Below, piece by piece: positions 1 to 8,700 of a stretch of DNA of 64,000 nt. Within the stretch, counting starts at the first letter, position 1. Each line of letters starts with the position of its first letter. A model generated the notes under the pieces. It had not been told where the DNA came from. It did no database searches and was given only the letters and a program-made list of their open reading frames with translations. This stretch comes from an uncultured Lachnospiraceae bacterium (GTDB lineage: Bacteria; Bacillota; Clostridia; Lachnospirales; Lachnospiraceae): contig CAJUEY010000011.1 in NCBI GenBank assembly GCA_910585825.1, forward strand, positions 1-64,000, given 5' to 3'. The position numbers and the translations under genes were made by a program.

Positions 1-169
1 GGAAATACTTCACGATAATACCGCCCATGATGTACTTGTGGTGGTTCTCAGCTTTGCGTTTCTTCTCGTTCTGCTTTTTCTTTTCATTGGCTACACGCTG
101 TTTTGCCTGTTCCAATGCCTGTAATGCTTTCTCTAAGTTTTTGCTTGCGTCATTCTTGCTCTCAATCAT
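1..169 (-). CDS. Partial small mobilisation protein, TraD/DUF3847-like
   Basis: The gene reads leftwards and is cut by the window edge after about 56 residues. ATG at 169 follows a GAGGT ribosome site, and an in-frame stop lies upstream, so the start is firm. The visible part is a Lys/Glu/Gln-rich helix ending in a segment that reads KAENHHKYIMGG. That layout (charged coiled helix, then a short K-x-R/H-x-x-I-x-GG segment) resembles small relaxosome accessory proteins of the TraD or DUF3847 type in Clostridia mobile elements. The family call is by pattern only. It fits the other mobile-element genes up to 2.57 kb. Confidence 0.55.
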   Translation of the reverse strand, partial: MIESKNDASKNLEKALQALEQAKQRVANEKKKQNEKKRKAENHHKYIMGGIIVKYF

Positions 170-210
170 TTCCGATACCTCGTTCTTTCTGTGCTGTGTT
201 GATAGTTTTT

Positions 211-256
211 GAAAATAAAAAAGGTAGCTGATTGTCTGTTAAGATAACCGCTACCT
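211..256 (-). terminator. Intrinsic terminator of the hydrolase gene
   Basis: On the minus strand AGGTAGC (256-250) pairs with GCTACCT (228-222), followed by a T-rich run (221-211). It sits between the stop of the hydrolase gene and the start of the TraD-like gene, so the latter may depend on read-through or its own promoter. Confidence 0.6.
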
Positions 257-323
257 AAAGGTAAACAATATTCAGTTTTTATGTTTAATTCTGTTCCCAA
301 CAAACAAGAGGTTTGCACCAATA

Positions 324-1397
324 TCAATTATCCATATCCAGATTAAATCTTATGATATTGTTCGTTTTCCGATTAGCAAAAATCTCTCCGTAACCAGTTG
401 TAAGATTATACAGAACACTCCATTGTAGTTTGTCTATATTTCCATCAAAAATACCGACATCAGCCAATAATTGAACTGCCTGACCTTCCTCAAGTATACC
501 GTTATTCGCTTCTATCGCATTTTGCACTTTATCATAGCGTTCAAATTCAGTCCCTCCTTCTCCGATATTCAAACCGTCATAGGCAATAAAATTAGAAGCA
601 ATTTGATATTCGTCCTCCGCTTCAACGACACAAAGCTCTTGATTTACATATTCCACAATGACAGAATGCCCACTTGCATCAGCAATTAAATAATGGCAAT
701 CAATACCTCCAGAAAAATATATATTATATTGTTTTAACAATTCAATGGCTTCTTCCACTGTAGCCGCTTTATCAAGTACAAGCCGCATTGCTGTGGTTGT
801 ATTTAATGTTATATTGTCGGGATTATATGGGGCTTCCGCTTCTAGCACTGAAAGCGTAGCAATCGCAAGCCCTTTCTCATTCATTCCGTCAAAGGGAAGA
901 AATGGTGCGGCTAATGTCAGGAAATCATCAAAAAGAGAACCACTTGGTAAATTGTCCTCAGAATATCCTGCAAAAGAAAGATTGACGGTGGAAACCGAAG
1001 CATATCCATTATTAGGTGCAGTGTAAAGTTGTAAAGACGGGGCATATAAATAATCAAAATTTCTTCCAAACAAAATATCGCCATTCTCATTTTTTACGAC
1101 AAAAGCTGTGCAGCCGTCTCCTGTAACACCCAAATTTATTGGCAGTCCTTTCAACAACTTTTTTGTTACAAATGCTTCAATGTCCGCATCATTTTCAGCA
1201 CCAATTTCCAGAAAGTCATCAAATCCATAATCGCCATAATAGGTCATTTGATACATTCCGTAATCATCAACCTTTTTCAATGACATAAGAGAGCGCAATT
1301 CATTTCTAAACAATACAAGTGCTGCGATTATAATAATCAACAAAGCTATTCCTATACCTACTATAACCCGAAGAACAATTTTCTTTTTTTGTTTCAT
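324..1397 (-). CDS. Membrane-anchored choloylglycine hydrolase-family (Ntn) amidase
   Basis: A 357-residue protein with a basic N-terminus and one membrane segment (about residues 8-30), then an extracytoplasmic domain. The motif GDGCTAF with Cys96, followed by GRNFDY about 15 residues later, matches the penicillin V acylase / bile-salt hydrolase / acyl-CoA:6-APA acyltransferase group of N-terminal nucleophile hydrolases, which cleave non-peptide amide bonds. NEKGLAIA and WSVLYNL later in the chain also fit. The substrate cannot be read; bile salts, N-acyl amides and acyl-homoserine lactones are family options. ATG 1397 is preferred over an ATG eight codons upstream because GAGTGAGG lies just before it. 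It is flanked by mobile-element genes, so it is probably element cargo. Confidence 0.8.
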   Translation of the reverse strand: MKQKKKIVLRVIVGIGIALLIIIIAALVLFRNELRSLMSLKKVDDYGMYQMTYYGDYGFDDFLEIGAENDADIEAFVTKKLLKGLPINLGVTGDGCTAFVVKNENGDILFGRNFDYLYAPSLQLYTAPNNGYASVSTVNLSFAGYSEDNLPSGSLFDDFLTLAAPFLPFDGMNEKGLAIATLSVLEAEAPYNPDNITLNTTTAMRLVLDKAATVEEAIELLKQYNIYFSGGIDCHYLIADASGHSVIVEYVNQELCVVEAEDEYQIASNFIAYDGLNIGEGGTEFERYDKVQNAIEANNGILEEGQAVQLLADVGIFDGNIDKLQWSVLYNLTTGYGEIFANRKTNNIIRFNLDMDN

Positions 1398-1485
1398 ATT
1401 TACCTCACTCCATAATTTCAATTTGTTTAATTATCCAACGCTGTTATTTTACCATAAGCACATACATAATTCCATTAAATTTTGC

Positions 1486-1767
1486 TTAATCTCCCTTTGC
1501 CTTATTCTTTGCAATCATCATCTGCCTTGCCCGTTCCCTCTGCTCTGTGCTGACCGCCCTCGGCTTGCGGTAGCTGACGTGTGATTTCGGAAAGGAATAG
1601 GTTTTAGATACCTCGTCCTGCCCTGTCAATCTGTATATGTCGGGAAAGTCTGCAACAAGCGTGTCAAGTTTCCGCATGACCGCCTTATCCCTTGTATAGA
1701 GGGTGGCAGTCTGTTCTCCTGCATTATAATTGAGAATACTTTCCTGCTCGTATCGTGAAAGTTTCAT
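1486..1767 (-). CDS. Small conserved mobile-element protein, function unknown
   Basis: A 93-residue basic protein with no recognised domain. Its start overlaps the stop of the upstream gene by ATGA (1764-1767), which implies translational coupling. The body has charged segments (YTRDKAVMRKLDTLV) and a basic C-terminus ending KNKAKGD. Small coupled proteins of this kind are common beside replication and transfer modules of clostridial integrative elements. No enzyme motif is visible and no function is proposed. Confidence 0.6.
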   Translation of the reverse strand: MKLSRYEQESILNYNAGEQTATLYTRDKAVMRKLDTLVADFPDIYRLTGQDEVSKTYSFPKSHVSYRKPRAVSTEQRERARQMMIAKNKAKGD

Positions 1768-2372
1768 AGTACCATATCCCCCTTTCCTTTGCTGTGGGTT
1801 CTGTGCTGTTTTCCCTCGGCAACTGTCGGCTGTTTTGCCTGTTCCTTTGCTTTGGCTAACCTTGTCTTTATGGAGTGGTCACGCTCGGTCAGTTTCCGTC
1901 TTTTGGTGGTGGCGGTCAGTTCCGCACACGTTTTTTCTGACAGGGCATTTAATTTCTTCAAAGTATCGCTTACTATCTGCTTTGTGTCACTGTCCTTTAT
2001 CTGCGGAAGAATAGCGGACAGACTGGCGCACGTTTCCGCTTTGCTCTGCTCCCCAAACTGATAGATTAAGTTGATTTCATCAGCGTTAAAAGGTATCTGA
2101 AAATTTGCGCCCTCACATAAACGCTCCACGCCCACGCACTTAGGGAGATTTCCTGTCAGTTCGTAATTATCCCTTGCTGTGATTGTTCCATGATTGTCGG
2201 TCTGCCTTACCTCGACTTCGCACTGGCTTTTCTGCTCCAACACAAGCCACTGGTATTTGTCGCTTTCTTTGGTGAATACAGTCTGATGCGCATTGGAGTG
2301 TGTCCTGCTATGGATATATTTGTCTGTGGTGCTGTAATAGTCCAAAATCTGCTGTTCCTGCTTTTTATTCAT
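1764..2372 (-). CDS. Hypothetical mobile-element protein, 202 residues
   Basis: A soluble, Lys/Gln/Thr-rich protein. The N-terminal third is mixed alpha/beta; residues about 120-190 look helical and strongly basic (TKRRKLTERDHSIKTRLAKAKEQAKQ), which would suit nucleic-acid contact. There is no signal peptide or membrane segment. It is coupled by a 4-bp overlap to the 93-residue gene downstream and overlaps the candidate gene upstream by 8 bp, giving a compact minus-strand cassette. The family is not recognised; the mobile-element origin is inferred from context. Confidence 0.6.
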   Translation of the reverse strand: MNKKQEQQILDYYSTTDKYIHSRTHSNAHQTVFTKESDKYQWLVLEQKSQCEVEVRQTDNHGTITARDNYELTGNLPKCVGVERLCEGANFQIPFNADEINLIYQFGEQSKAETCASLSAILPQIKDSDTKQIVSDTLKKLNALSEKTCAELTATTKRRKLTERDHSIKTRLAKAKEQAKQPTVAEGKQHRTHSKGKGDMVL

Positions 2373-2568
2373 GGTCTTTGCCCTCCTGTGATATGGATTG
2401 ATTGATATGATTGGTTGGTTTCGGTGCTGATATATGGTTTTCTTCCGTTAATTGTCGGGAGATTGGATTGCGGAATACTGTTGTTGGGTATTTCTCCGAC
2501 TGTGGGAATAGGGGATTATTTCTTACGGTAATTACCGCATGAAAAAAAGCTATAACCGTTACTGTCAT
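2365..2568 (-). CDS. Possible small mobile-element ORF, 67 residues
   Basis: This reading frame ends inside the next gene with an 8-bp overlap, as coupled genes do, and its C-terminal half (Pro/Asn/Ser-rich, ending ISQEGKDHE) is uninterrupted. Against it, the ATG lies inside a terminator-like hairpin (2542-2571), the ribosome site is poor and there is no recognisable domain. It may be the remnant of a longer gene or a chance frame. Confidence 0.3.
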   Translation of the reverse strand: MTVTVIAFFHAVITVRNNPLFPQSEKYPTTVFRNPISRQLTEENHISAPKPTNHINQSISQEGKDHE

Positions 2569-2571
2569 AGC
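2542..2571 (-). terminator. Terminator-like hairpin at the mobile-element edge
   Basis: On the minus strand GCTAT (2571-2567) pairs with ATAGC (2553-2549), followed by seven T. A 12-bp perfect palindrome, CGGTAATTACCG, lies beside it (about 2525-2536). Nothing on the minus strand upstream within this window would use it, so it may have been left by a lost gene or act as an attenuator. Confidence 0.4.
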
Positions 2572-2685
2572 CTTTAAGGATTGAGGAAGTCCCTTTTTTA
2601 TTTATATTTGTTTTGTCACCCCTCCGCACTATCCAACATCTGTTGGGTATCACAGATGGGAAACACACTCTGGGTCTGTTTTTAA

Positions 2686-2723
2686 AAATCAACTCTGTTT
2701 TCGGTTGAAAAAAGAGTTGATTT
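2686..2723. repeat. 10-bp inverted repeat between mobile element and host genes
   Basis: AAATCAACTC (2686-2695) and GAGTTGATTT (2714-2723) form a perfect inverted repeat with an 18-nt A/T-rich loop. On the minus strand the stem is followed by TTTAAAAA, so it could terminate transcription. A second small palindrome, CCAACATCTGTTGG, lies just upstream near 2634. This stretch (2572-2773) has no gene and probably contains the element-chromosome junction, although no attachment repeat can be proven from one side. Confidence 0.5.
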
Positions 2724-2773
2724 GTTCTATAATTTAAGAAATATACGATTTTGGGAAGAATGGAGGAAGAGAT

Positions 2774-2926
2774 ATGGCATTTTTAACAAGCTTGCTTGGA
2801 TATTTGGGAAAAGTTGTTTTATATGTAATTTTAGCAGTTTTGGGTGTTTTTGCAGGAAAGAAGCTGCGTGACAGCAAAGATGCAAAAGTGGCATTGGAGG
2901 ATTCTGGTGTAAAGACAAAAGAATAA
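2774..2926 (+). CDS. Small single-pass membrane protein upstream of alaS
   Basis: A 50-residue protein starting MAFLTSLLGYLG. It has one hydrophobic span (about residues 3-28) and a charged tail (KKLRDSKDAKVA) predicted to stay in the cytoplasm. A good ribosome site, GGAGGAAGAG, precedes the ATG. It ends 26 bp before the alaS start and is probably cotranscribed with it. No function is assigned. Confidence 0.7.
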   Translation: MAFLTSLLGYLGKVVLYVILAVLGVFAGKKLRDSKDAKVALEDSGVKTKE

Positions 2927-2952
2927 GTAAACTTGTTTTGGAGGAATTTGTT

Positions 2953-5613
2953 GTGAAACAGAAATTTGGAGTAAATGAGCTGCGCAGGATGTATCTGGAA
3001 TTTTTTGAGAGCAAAGATCATCTTGCGATGAAGAGTTTTTCTCTGGTGCCGCATAACGATAAGAGCCTTCTGCTGATCAATGCAGGTATGGCGCCCTTAA
3101 AACCGTACTTTACCGGACAGGAGATTCCGCCGAGAAAGCGGGTGACGACCTGTCAGAAATGCATTCGTACCGGGGACATTGAAAATGTAGGAAAGACGGC
3201 AAGACATCTGACTTTTTTTGAAATGCTGGGTAATTTTTCCTTCGGCGATTATTTTAAGCATGAGGCAATCGCCTGGTCCTGGGAATTTTTGACAGAGGTT
3301 TTAGGACTGGAGGAGGATCGTCTTTATCCTTCCATTTATGGAGAGGATGAAGAGGCATTTGAAATCTGGAATAAAGAGGTTGGAATTCCGGCAGAGAAGA
3401 TAACAAGATTTTATAGAGATCCGAAAACGGGGAAATGCGATAATTTCTGGGAGCATGGCGCAGGTCCCTGCGGTCCTTGTTCCGAGATTTACTATGACAG
3501 GGGCGAAAGCTATGGCTGCGGCAGTCCGGATTGTAAAGTCGGCTGTGACTGCGACCGTTTCATGGAAGTATGGAACAATGTCTTTACCCAGTTTGACGGC
3601 GACGGCAAAGGCGGTTATGAAGAATTAGAGCAGAAAAATATCGATACCGGAATGGGACTGGAACGCCTTGCCGTTGTAATGCAGGATGTAAATTCCGTGT
3701 TTGACATTGATACGATGAAAGCGATTCGGGATAAGGTTTGTGAATTGTCCGGCAAAACATATCAGACAGATGCGGTTGACGATATTTCCATCCGCTTGAT
3801 TACAGATCATATCCGTTCTTCTACTTTTATGGTTTCCGACGGTATTATGCCCAGCAATGAAGGAAGAGGCTATGTACTGCGAAGATTGATCCGACGGGCA
3901 GCGCGTCATGGCAAGATGCTGGGAATTAATGGAACTTTCCTTGCCAAATTGAGCGAGACGGTGATCAATGAGAGCAAAGACGGTTATCCGGAACTGGAAG
4001 AGAAGAAAGATTTTATTTTCCGTGTTCTGACACAGGAAGAAGAGAAGTTCCACAAGACGATTGATCAGGGACTTACCATTTTGTCAGATATGCAGACAGA
4101 AATGGAGAAGAAAGGTGAAAAAGTTCTTTCCGGAGAAGAGGCGTTTAAGCTTTATGATACTTATGGATTCCCCATTGATCTGACACAGGAAATTTTGGAG
4201 GAAAAAGGATTCTCTATTGACCAGGCAGGATTTGAATCTGCCATGGAAGAGCAGCGGATGAAAGCCCGTAAAGCAAGAAAAGCAACCAATTATATGGGCG
4301 CAGATGTGACGGTTTATGAGTCCATTGATCCGGGTATTACAACAGAGTTTGTAGGATATGACAATCTTTCCTGTACTTCTGAGATTACAGTAATGACGAC
4401 GGAAACAGAGATTACAGAAGCGTTGTCTGACGGAGAAATCGGAACGATTTTTGTGGAAAAGACGCCGTTTTATGCCACCATGGGCGGTCAGAATGCAGAC
4501 ACCGGAATCATCCGTACCGATGATTTTGAATTTGCAGTGGAAGATACGGTTTCCATGCTGGGCGGCAAAGTCGGACACATAGGCAGAGTGACCAAAGGTA
4601 TGGTGAAGACCGGAGATACAGTAGAACTTATTGTAGATGAAAGCAGACGTTTGGCGATTGGGAAGAACCACAGCGCTACCCATCTGCTCCAGAAAGCCCT
4701 TCGGGAAGTTTTAGGCAGCCATGTGGAACAGGCTGGTTCCGATGTCAATGCAGATCGTCTTCGTTTTGATTTTACTCATTTTTCTGCCATGACGAAGGAT
4801 GAACTGGCAAAAACCGAAGCGATTGTCAACGAGAAAATAGCAGAAGCTTTGGATGTTGCGACAGATATTATGACGCTGGAAGAGGCGAAGAAGACGGGGG
4901 CTATGGCATTGTTTGGTGAAAAGTACGGCGAAACGGTACGTGTTGTACGTATGGGAGATTTTTCAACAGAACTTTGCGGCGGCACCCATGTGGCAAATAC
5001 ATCATCCATTACAGCGTTTAAGATTATCAGTGAATCTGGCGTTGCAGCAGGAGTCAGAAGAATCGAAGCTTTTACAAGTGACGCCGTATTTGCATACTAT
5101 GACAAAATCGAGGCAGAACTGGAACAGGCTGCATCCATGCTTAAGACAAGTCCTGCGGAGCTTCTGAGCAAGATTGAACATCTGCAGAATGATCTGAAAG
5201 CGCTGCAAAGCGAAAATGAATCCTTAAAGAGCAAAGCAGCCAAAGATGCTCTGGGGGATGTCATGGATCAGGTGACGGAAGTAAAAGGCGTAAAAGTTCT
5301 GGCTGCGAGAGCAGACGGGGTAGATATGAATGGTCTTCGGGATTTGGGAGACCAGTTAAAAGAGAAACTGGAGGAAGGCGTTGTCGTACTGGCATCAGAA
5401 AAAGACGGCAAAGTCAATTTAATTGCCATGGCAACGGAAGACGCCATGAAGAAAGGCGCCCATGCCGGTAATCTGATTAAGGGCATTGCCGGAAAAGTCG
5501 GAGGCGGCGGAGGCGGCCGTCCGAATATGGCGCAGGCAGGCGGCAAGAATCCGGCCGGAATTGATTCTGCCTTAGAAGAAGCAAAATCAGTTTTAGAAAA
5601 TCAGCTGCCATAA
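2953..5613 (+). CDS. alaS: Alanyl-tRNA synthetase
   Basis: Charges tRNA-Ala with alanine in the cytoplasm. The 886-residue protein has the class II catalytic domain (about residues 1-240, with RVTTCQKCIRTGDIENVG and the GLERLAVVMQ region), the editing domain with HSATH near residue 573 and CGGTH near 674 (zinc/editing residues), a coiled stretch (about 720-770) and the glycine-rich C-Ala domain with six consecutive Gly. Length is normal for the family. GTG at 2953 is chosen because GGAGGAA lies six bases upstream; an in-frame TTG at 2938 would leave that site inside the gene. No T-box leader was seen upstream, so amino-acid control at this level is unlikely. Confidence 0.97.
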   Translation: MKQKFGVNELRRMYLEFFESKDHLAMKSFSLVPHNDKSLLLINAGMAPLKPYFTGQEIPPRKRVTTCQKCIRTGDIENVGKTARHLTFFEMLGNFSFGDYFKHEAIAWSWEFLTEVLGLEEDRLYPSIYGEDEEAFEIWNKEVGIPAEKITRFYRDPKTGKCDNFWEHGAGPCGPCSEIYYDRGESYGCGSPDCKVGCDCDRFMEVWNNVFTQFDGDGKGGYEELEQKNIDTGMGLERLAVVMQDVNSVFDIDTMKAIRDKVCELSGKTYQTDAVDDISIRLITDHIRSSTFMVSDGIMPSNEGRGYVLRRLIRRAARHGKMLGINGTFLAKLSETVINESKDGYPELEEKKDFIFRVLTQEEEKFHKTIDQGLTILSDMQTEMEKKGEKVLSGEEAFKLYDTYGFPIDLTQEILEEKGFSIDQAGFESAMEEQRMKARKARKATNYMGADVTVYESIDPGITTEFVGYDNLSCTSEITVMTTETEITEALSDGEIGTIFVEKTPFYATMGGQNADTGIIRTDDFEFAVEDTVSMLGGKVGHIGRVTKGMVKTGDTVELIVDESRRLAIGKNHSATHLLQKALREVLGSHVEQAGSDVNADRLRFDFTHFSAMTKDELAKTEAIVNEKIAEALDVATDIMTLEEAKKTGAMALFGEKYGETVRVVRMGDFSTELCGGTHVANTSSITAFKIISESGVAAGVRRIEAFTSDAVFAYYDKIEAELEQAASMLKTSPAELLSKIEHLQNDLKALQSENESLKSKAAKDALGDVMDQVTEVKGVKVLAARADGVDMNGLRDLGDQLKEKLEEGVVVLASEKDGKVNLIAMATEDAMKKGAHAGNLIKGIAGKVGGGGGGRPNMAQAGGKNPAGIDSALEEAKSVLENQLP

Positions 5614-5615
5614 CA

Positions 5616-5722
5616 GTTTACTGCAGTGTGGAAATTTTTGGCATGGCAGTAACATAAGGACACTTTATTCATCGGTAATGGAAAGTCTTTTTCTGAAATA
5701 TTCCAGAATAAAGTGTCCTTAT
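5616..5722. repeat. Two adjacent hairpins between alaS and the glycosidase gene
   Basis: The first is GTTTACTGC (5616-5624) with GCAGTAAC (5646-5653). The second is a perfect 17-bp inverted repeat, ATAAGGACACTTTATTC (5654-5670) with GAATAAAGTGTCCTTAT (5706-5722), extended inside by TGGAA/TTCCA. Neither is followed by a T-run. The second ends 12 nt before the AGGAGG of the next gene, so it is a leader or transposon-footprint structure rather than an ordinary terminator. Confidence 0.65.
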
Positions 5723-5748
5723 ATGTTCTTTATATAGGAGGAATTAGT

Positions 5749-8700
5749 ATGAAAAAATTGAAAAGAAGATATCTTTCACTGTTTTTAGCGGGATGTCTGT
5801 CAGTTGGCGCATTTTTGCCCTTTGGGAGGACGTCTGATGTAAAGGCAGCGGCAAATCTTACGGAAGGTCTGGTTGGATATTGGACATTTGACGGTACGTC
5901 AGATGCAGAACAAATGGCCAATCAGGTTTCGGGACAGAGTTGTACGGCAACAAAGGCGGGCAGCGGTGTTGAATTAAAAAATGACGGCGGCGTATCCGGC
6001 GGAAGCTTGTATTTCAGCAAACAGGACAGCTCTTATCTCAAGCTGAATTTGAAAGAGGCAGATCAGGGATTGAATGCGGCGGAGCAGGATTTTTCCATTG
6101 CGGCATGGGTGAAATTTGACGCGAATCCTTTTTCGGCAGGCACGGATAAGGTCAATCTTTTTCAGCAGACTGCGGATATATCCAATACAAATGCGAATGG
6201 CAGGACGATTGTCTATTTAAATTCCGCGAAAAAATACGGCACATATCTGACGGGAAGTGATGCTGTATGCAATCAGGAGATATCCCCAGGAAACTGGCAG
6301 CATATTGTATTCACCAGCAATCATTCCACGAAAAAGGTACAGTTTTATGTTAATGGAAGACTTGCATCTGAAAATACGCTGACAGGAGATTTCGCCAATG
6401 CAGCTACGGATATTCTGGTGGGAGCGCATAAAAATCTTCAGGCATCCGGCGCAATCAAAGGCAGCATTGATGAACTGCGTTATTACAGCAAAGTCATAGA
6501 CCAGGATACGGCGAAAGCTTTATATGATGCATTTGGCAGTATAGTGGAGATGGAAACGCTTTCTGCAAAGCTGCAGACGCTGATTACAGAGGCAGAGGGA
6601 TTAAACGGCGGGGACGAAGAGAAAAAAGAGCTTCTTTTAGCGGCAATTGCAGAAGCAGAAGCGTTTTTGGAGGCGGGCGCGCCGACAGTAGAGACGCTGA
6701 CGGAGCAGCTTGCAAAGCTTCAGAGCGCGGTTGATGCATATAAGAAAACAGCGGTTATATCCATTGCAGTCGATTCAGGCGAAGAAATCAGGGAAATTTC
6801 GGATGCCATGTTCGGCATTAATCACAGATACCACAATGACGGGTACAGTTCCTGGAACTCTGAAGAGCAGAAAATGGAACCTCAGTTTGATCAATTGACA
6901 AAGGAAGCTGCTTTCGGTTCCGTACGGTATCCGGGAGGAACGGTGGCGAATTTATATGATTGGAAGAAAGCGATCGGTCCGGTTGCAGAAAGAAAAAAGA
7001 CGATTCATGGGAATACGAAAGAACCTATTGAGCCGAACTTTGGCGTGGATGAAGCAATGAGCTGGATTTACGATGAACTGGATGCCGAGGCTGTCTGGGT
7101 TTATGCAATGGGACAGGGAAGCGCCGAGGATGCGGCAGATTTGTTTGAGTATTTAAACGCGCCTGCAGACGGTGATTTGACAAATCCAAATGGCGGCGTG
7201 GATTGGGCAGAAGTACGCGCTGAGAACGGACATGAAAAGCCTTACGGCGTCACCCGGTTTGAAATCGGAAACGAAATGGGGCTCTGGGGACAGAATTACT
7301 GGATGCCCGGCTGCGGCGACTCTAGTTATGCAGGTATGGCAAATGCTTATGTAAACGGCGGAGAAATGACTTTTACAAAGGAAAGAGCCGTACAGGAAGA
7401 AGACTGGAGGGACAGTGCGGCCAATTCTGACGGAACTGCGGGACAGGTGCGTTACGCCAGATATAAGTTTGTAAAAGAAGGCAGCGCCCATGTGTATGTC
7501 GATGATGAGGATTGGCAGATTGTGGATTCTCTTAACGGGCAGGGAGCCAAAAATGTCTGTGAATTTGAGTATGAAACAGGAAAGATCACCTTTGGAGACG
7601 GTACAAACGGCAACATTCCCACAAACGGGCATACGATTACGGTAACGTATACCAGTTTGCAGGACGGATTTACGGCATATTATGATGCGCTAAAGGATAT
7701 TGCGGCAGAGCTTGGCATGGAAGTGGAAGTTTATACCTGTATGGAAAGAGCGGCGGCAATCACAGCATTGCAAAATGCCGGGAATCAGTATGACGGAGCA
7801 GTGATTCATCCTTACAGCGAAACAAGCCCAAATTATGATTATGTCATTTCTGAGGATGATCCGTTGTTTTATGAAAAAGTATTGGGACGCTCTCTGCAGC
7901 ATAATATGACGCGTGTGCAGGAGTTAAAAGATCTTATGGGAGAGGGAAAAGTGCCTGTAGTTTCGGAATTCGGCATTTACAGACACAATTCACAGTTTAT
8001 CCGCGCCATTGGGCATGCAGTTTATATTGCAAATGAAATGATTGATTATATCAATTTTGGCACGCCGTATCTGAACAAGCATTGCCTGGTGGATTACCCA
8101 AAGGGATCGGATAATCTTGGAACGGGAGCGCAGTGTGTGATTCAGGCGCATGTGAACAATGACGGAACAAAAGATTTTGTGTCAACGCCCTCCGCGAAAG
8201 CATTTTCCATTTTTAACAATATGACGGGCAGCGTGCAGGTTGGACAGACAGTCAACGGAAACGACACATACTATACATTTGAATTTAACGGCAGTTACGA
8301 TGTGCCTGTTTTAAAGGTGATTTCCACAAAGGATGAAGAAGGAAATATTTATGTGACGGCAATCAATAACCGGAAGAATGATACAACGTCTGTTACAGTC
8401 AAAGTCGATGACAGAAATTTAGCGGGCGAAGAAATTGAAATCCAGTATTTAACTTCGGATACTGTGTATGATGAGAATACAGTGGAGAATCCGAATTATG
8501 TGGATGTAGTCAAAACAACAACAGTCTGCGAGCAGGAGACGATTACTTATGATCTGGCTCCGCATTCGATCACTGCTTTTCGGATTCTGGCAGAGAAGAA
8601 GGTTTCCGTTTCCGTTCGTGCGGAAACAGGTGGAACGGCAGAGGGCGGCACAGAAGTAAAAGCAGGCAGTGAAGTTACGGTAACGGCGGCGCCGGATACG

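Noticed and set aside
27..212. Plus-strand hydrophobic frame at the left edge
   Set aside because: It is the complement of the Lys/Glu-rich TraD-like gene; Phe/Cys-rich artefact.
2640..2952. T-box leader before alaS
   Set aside because: No T-box sequence, specifier stem or terminator was found and the space is too short.
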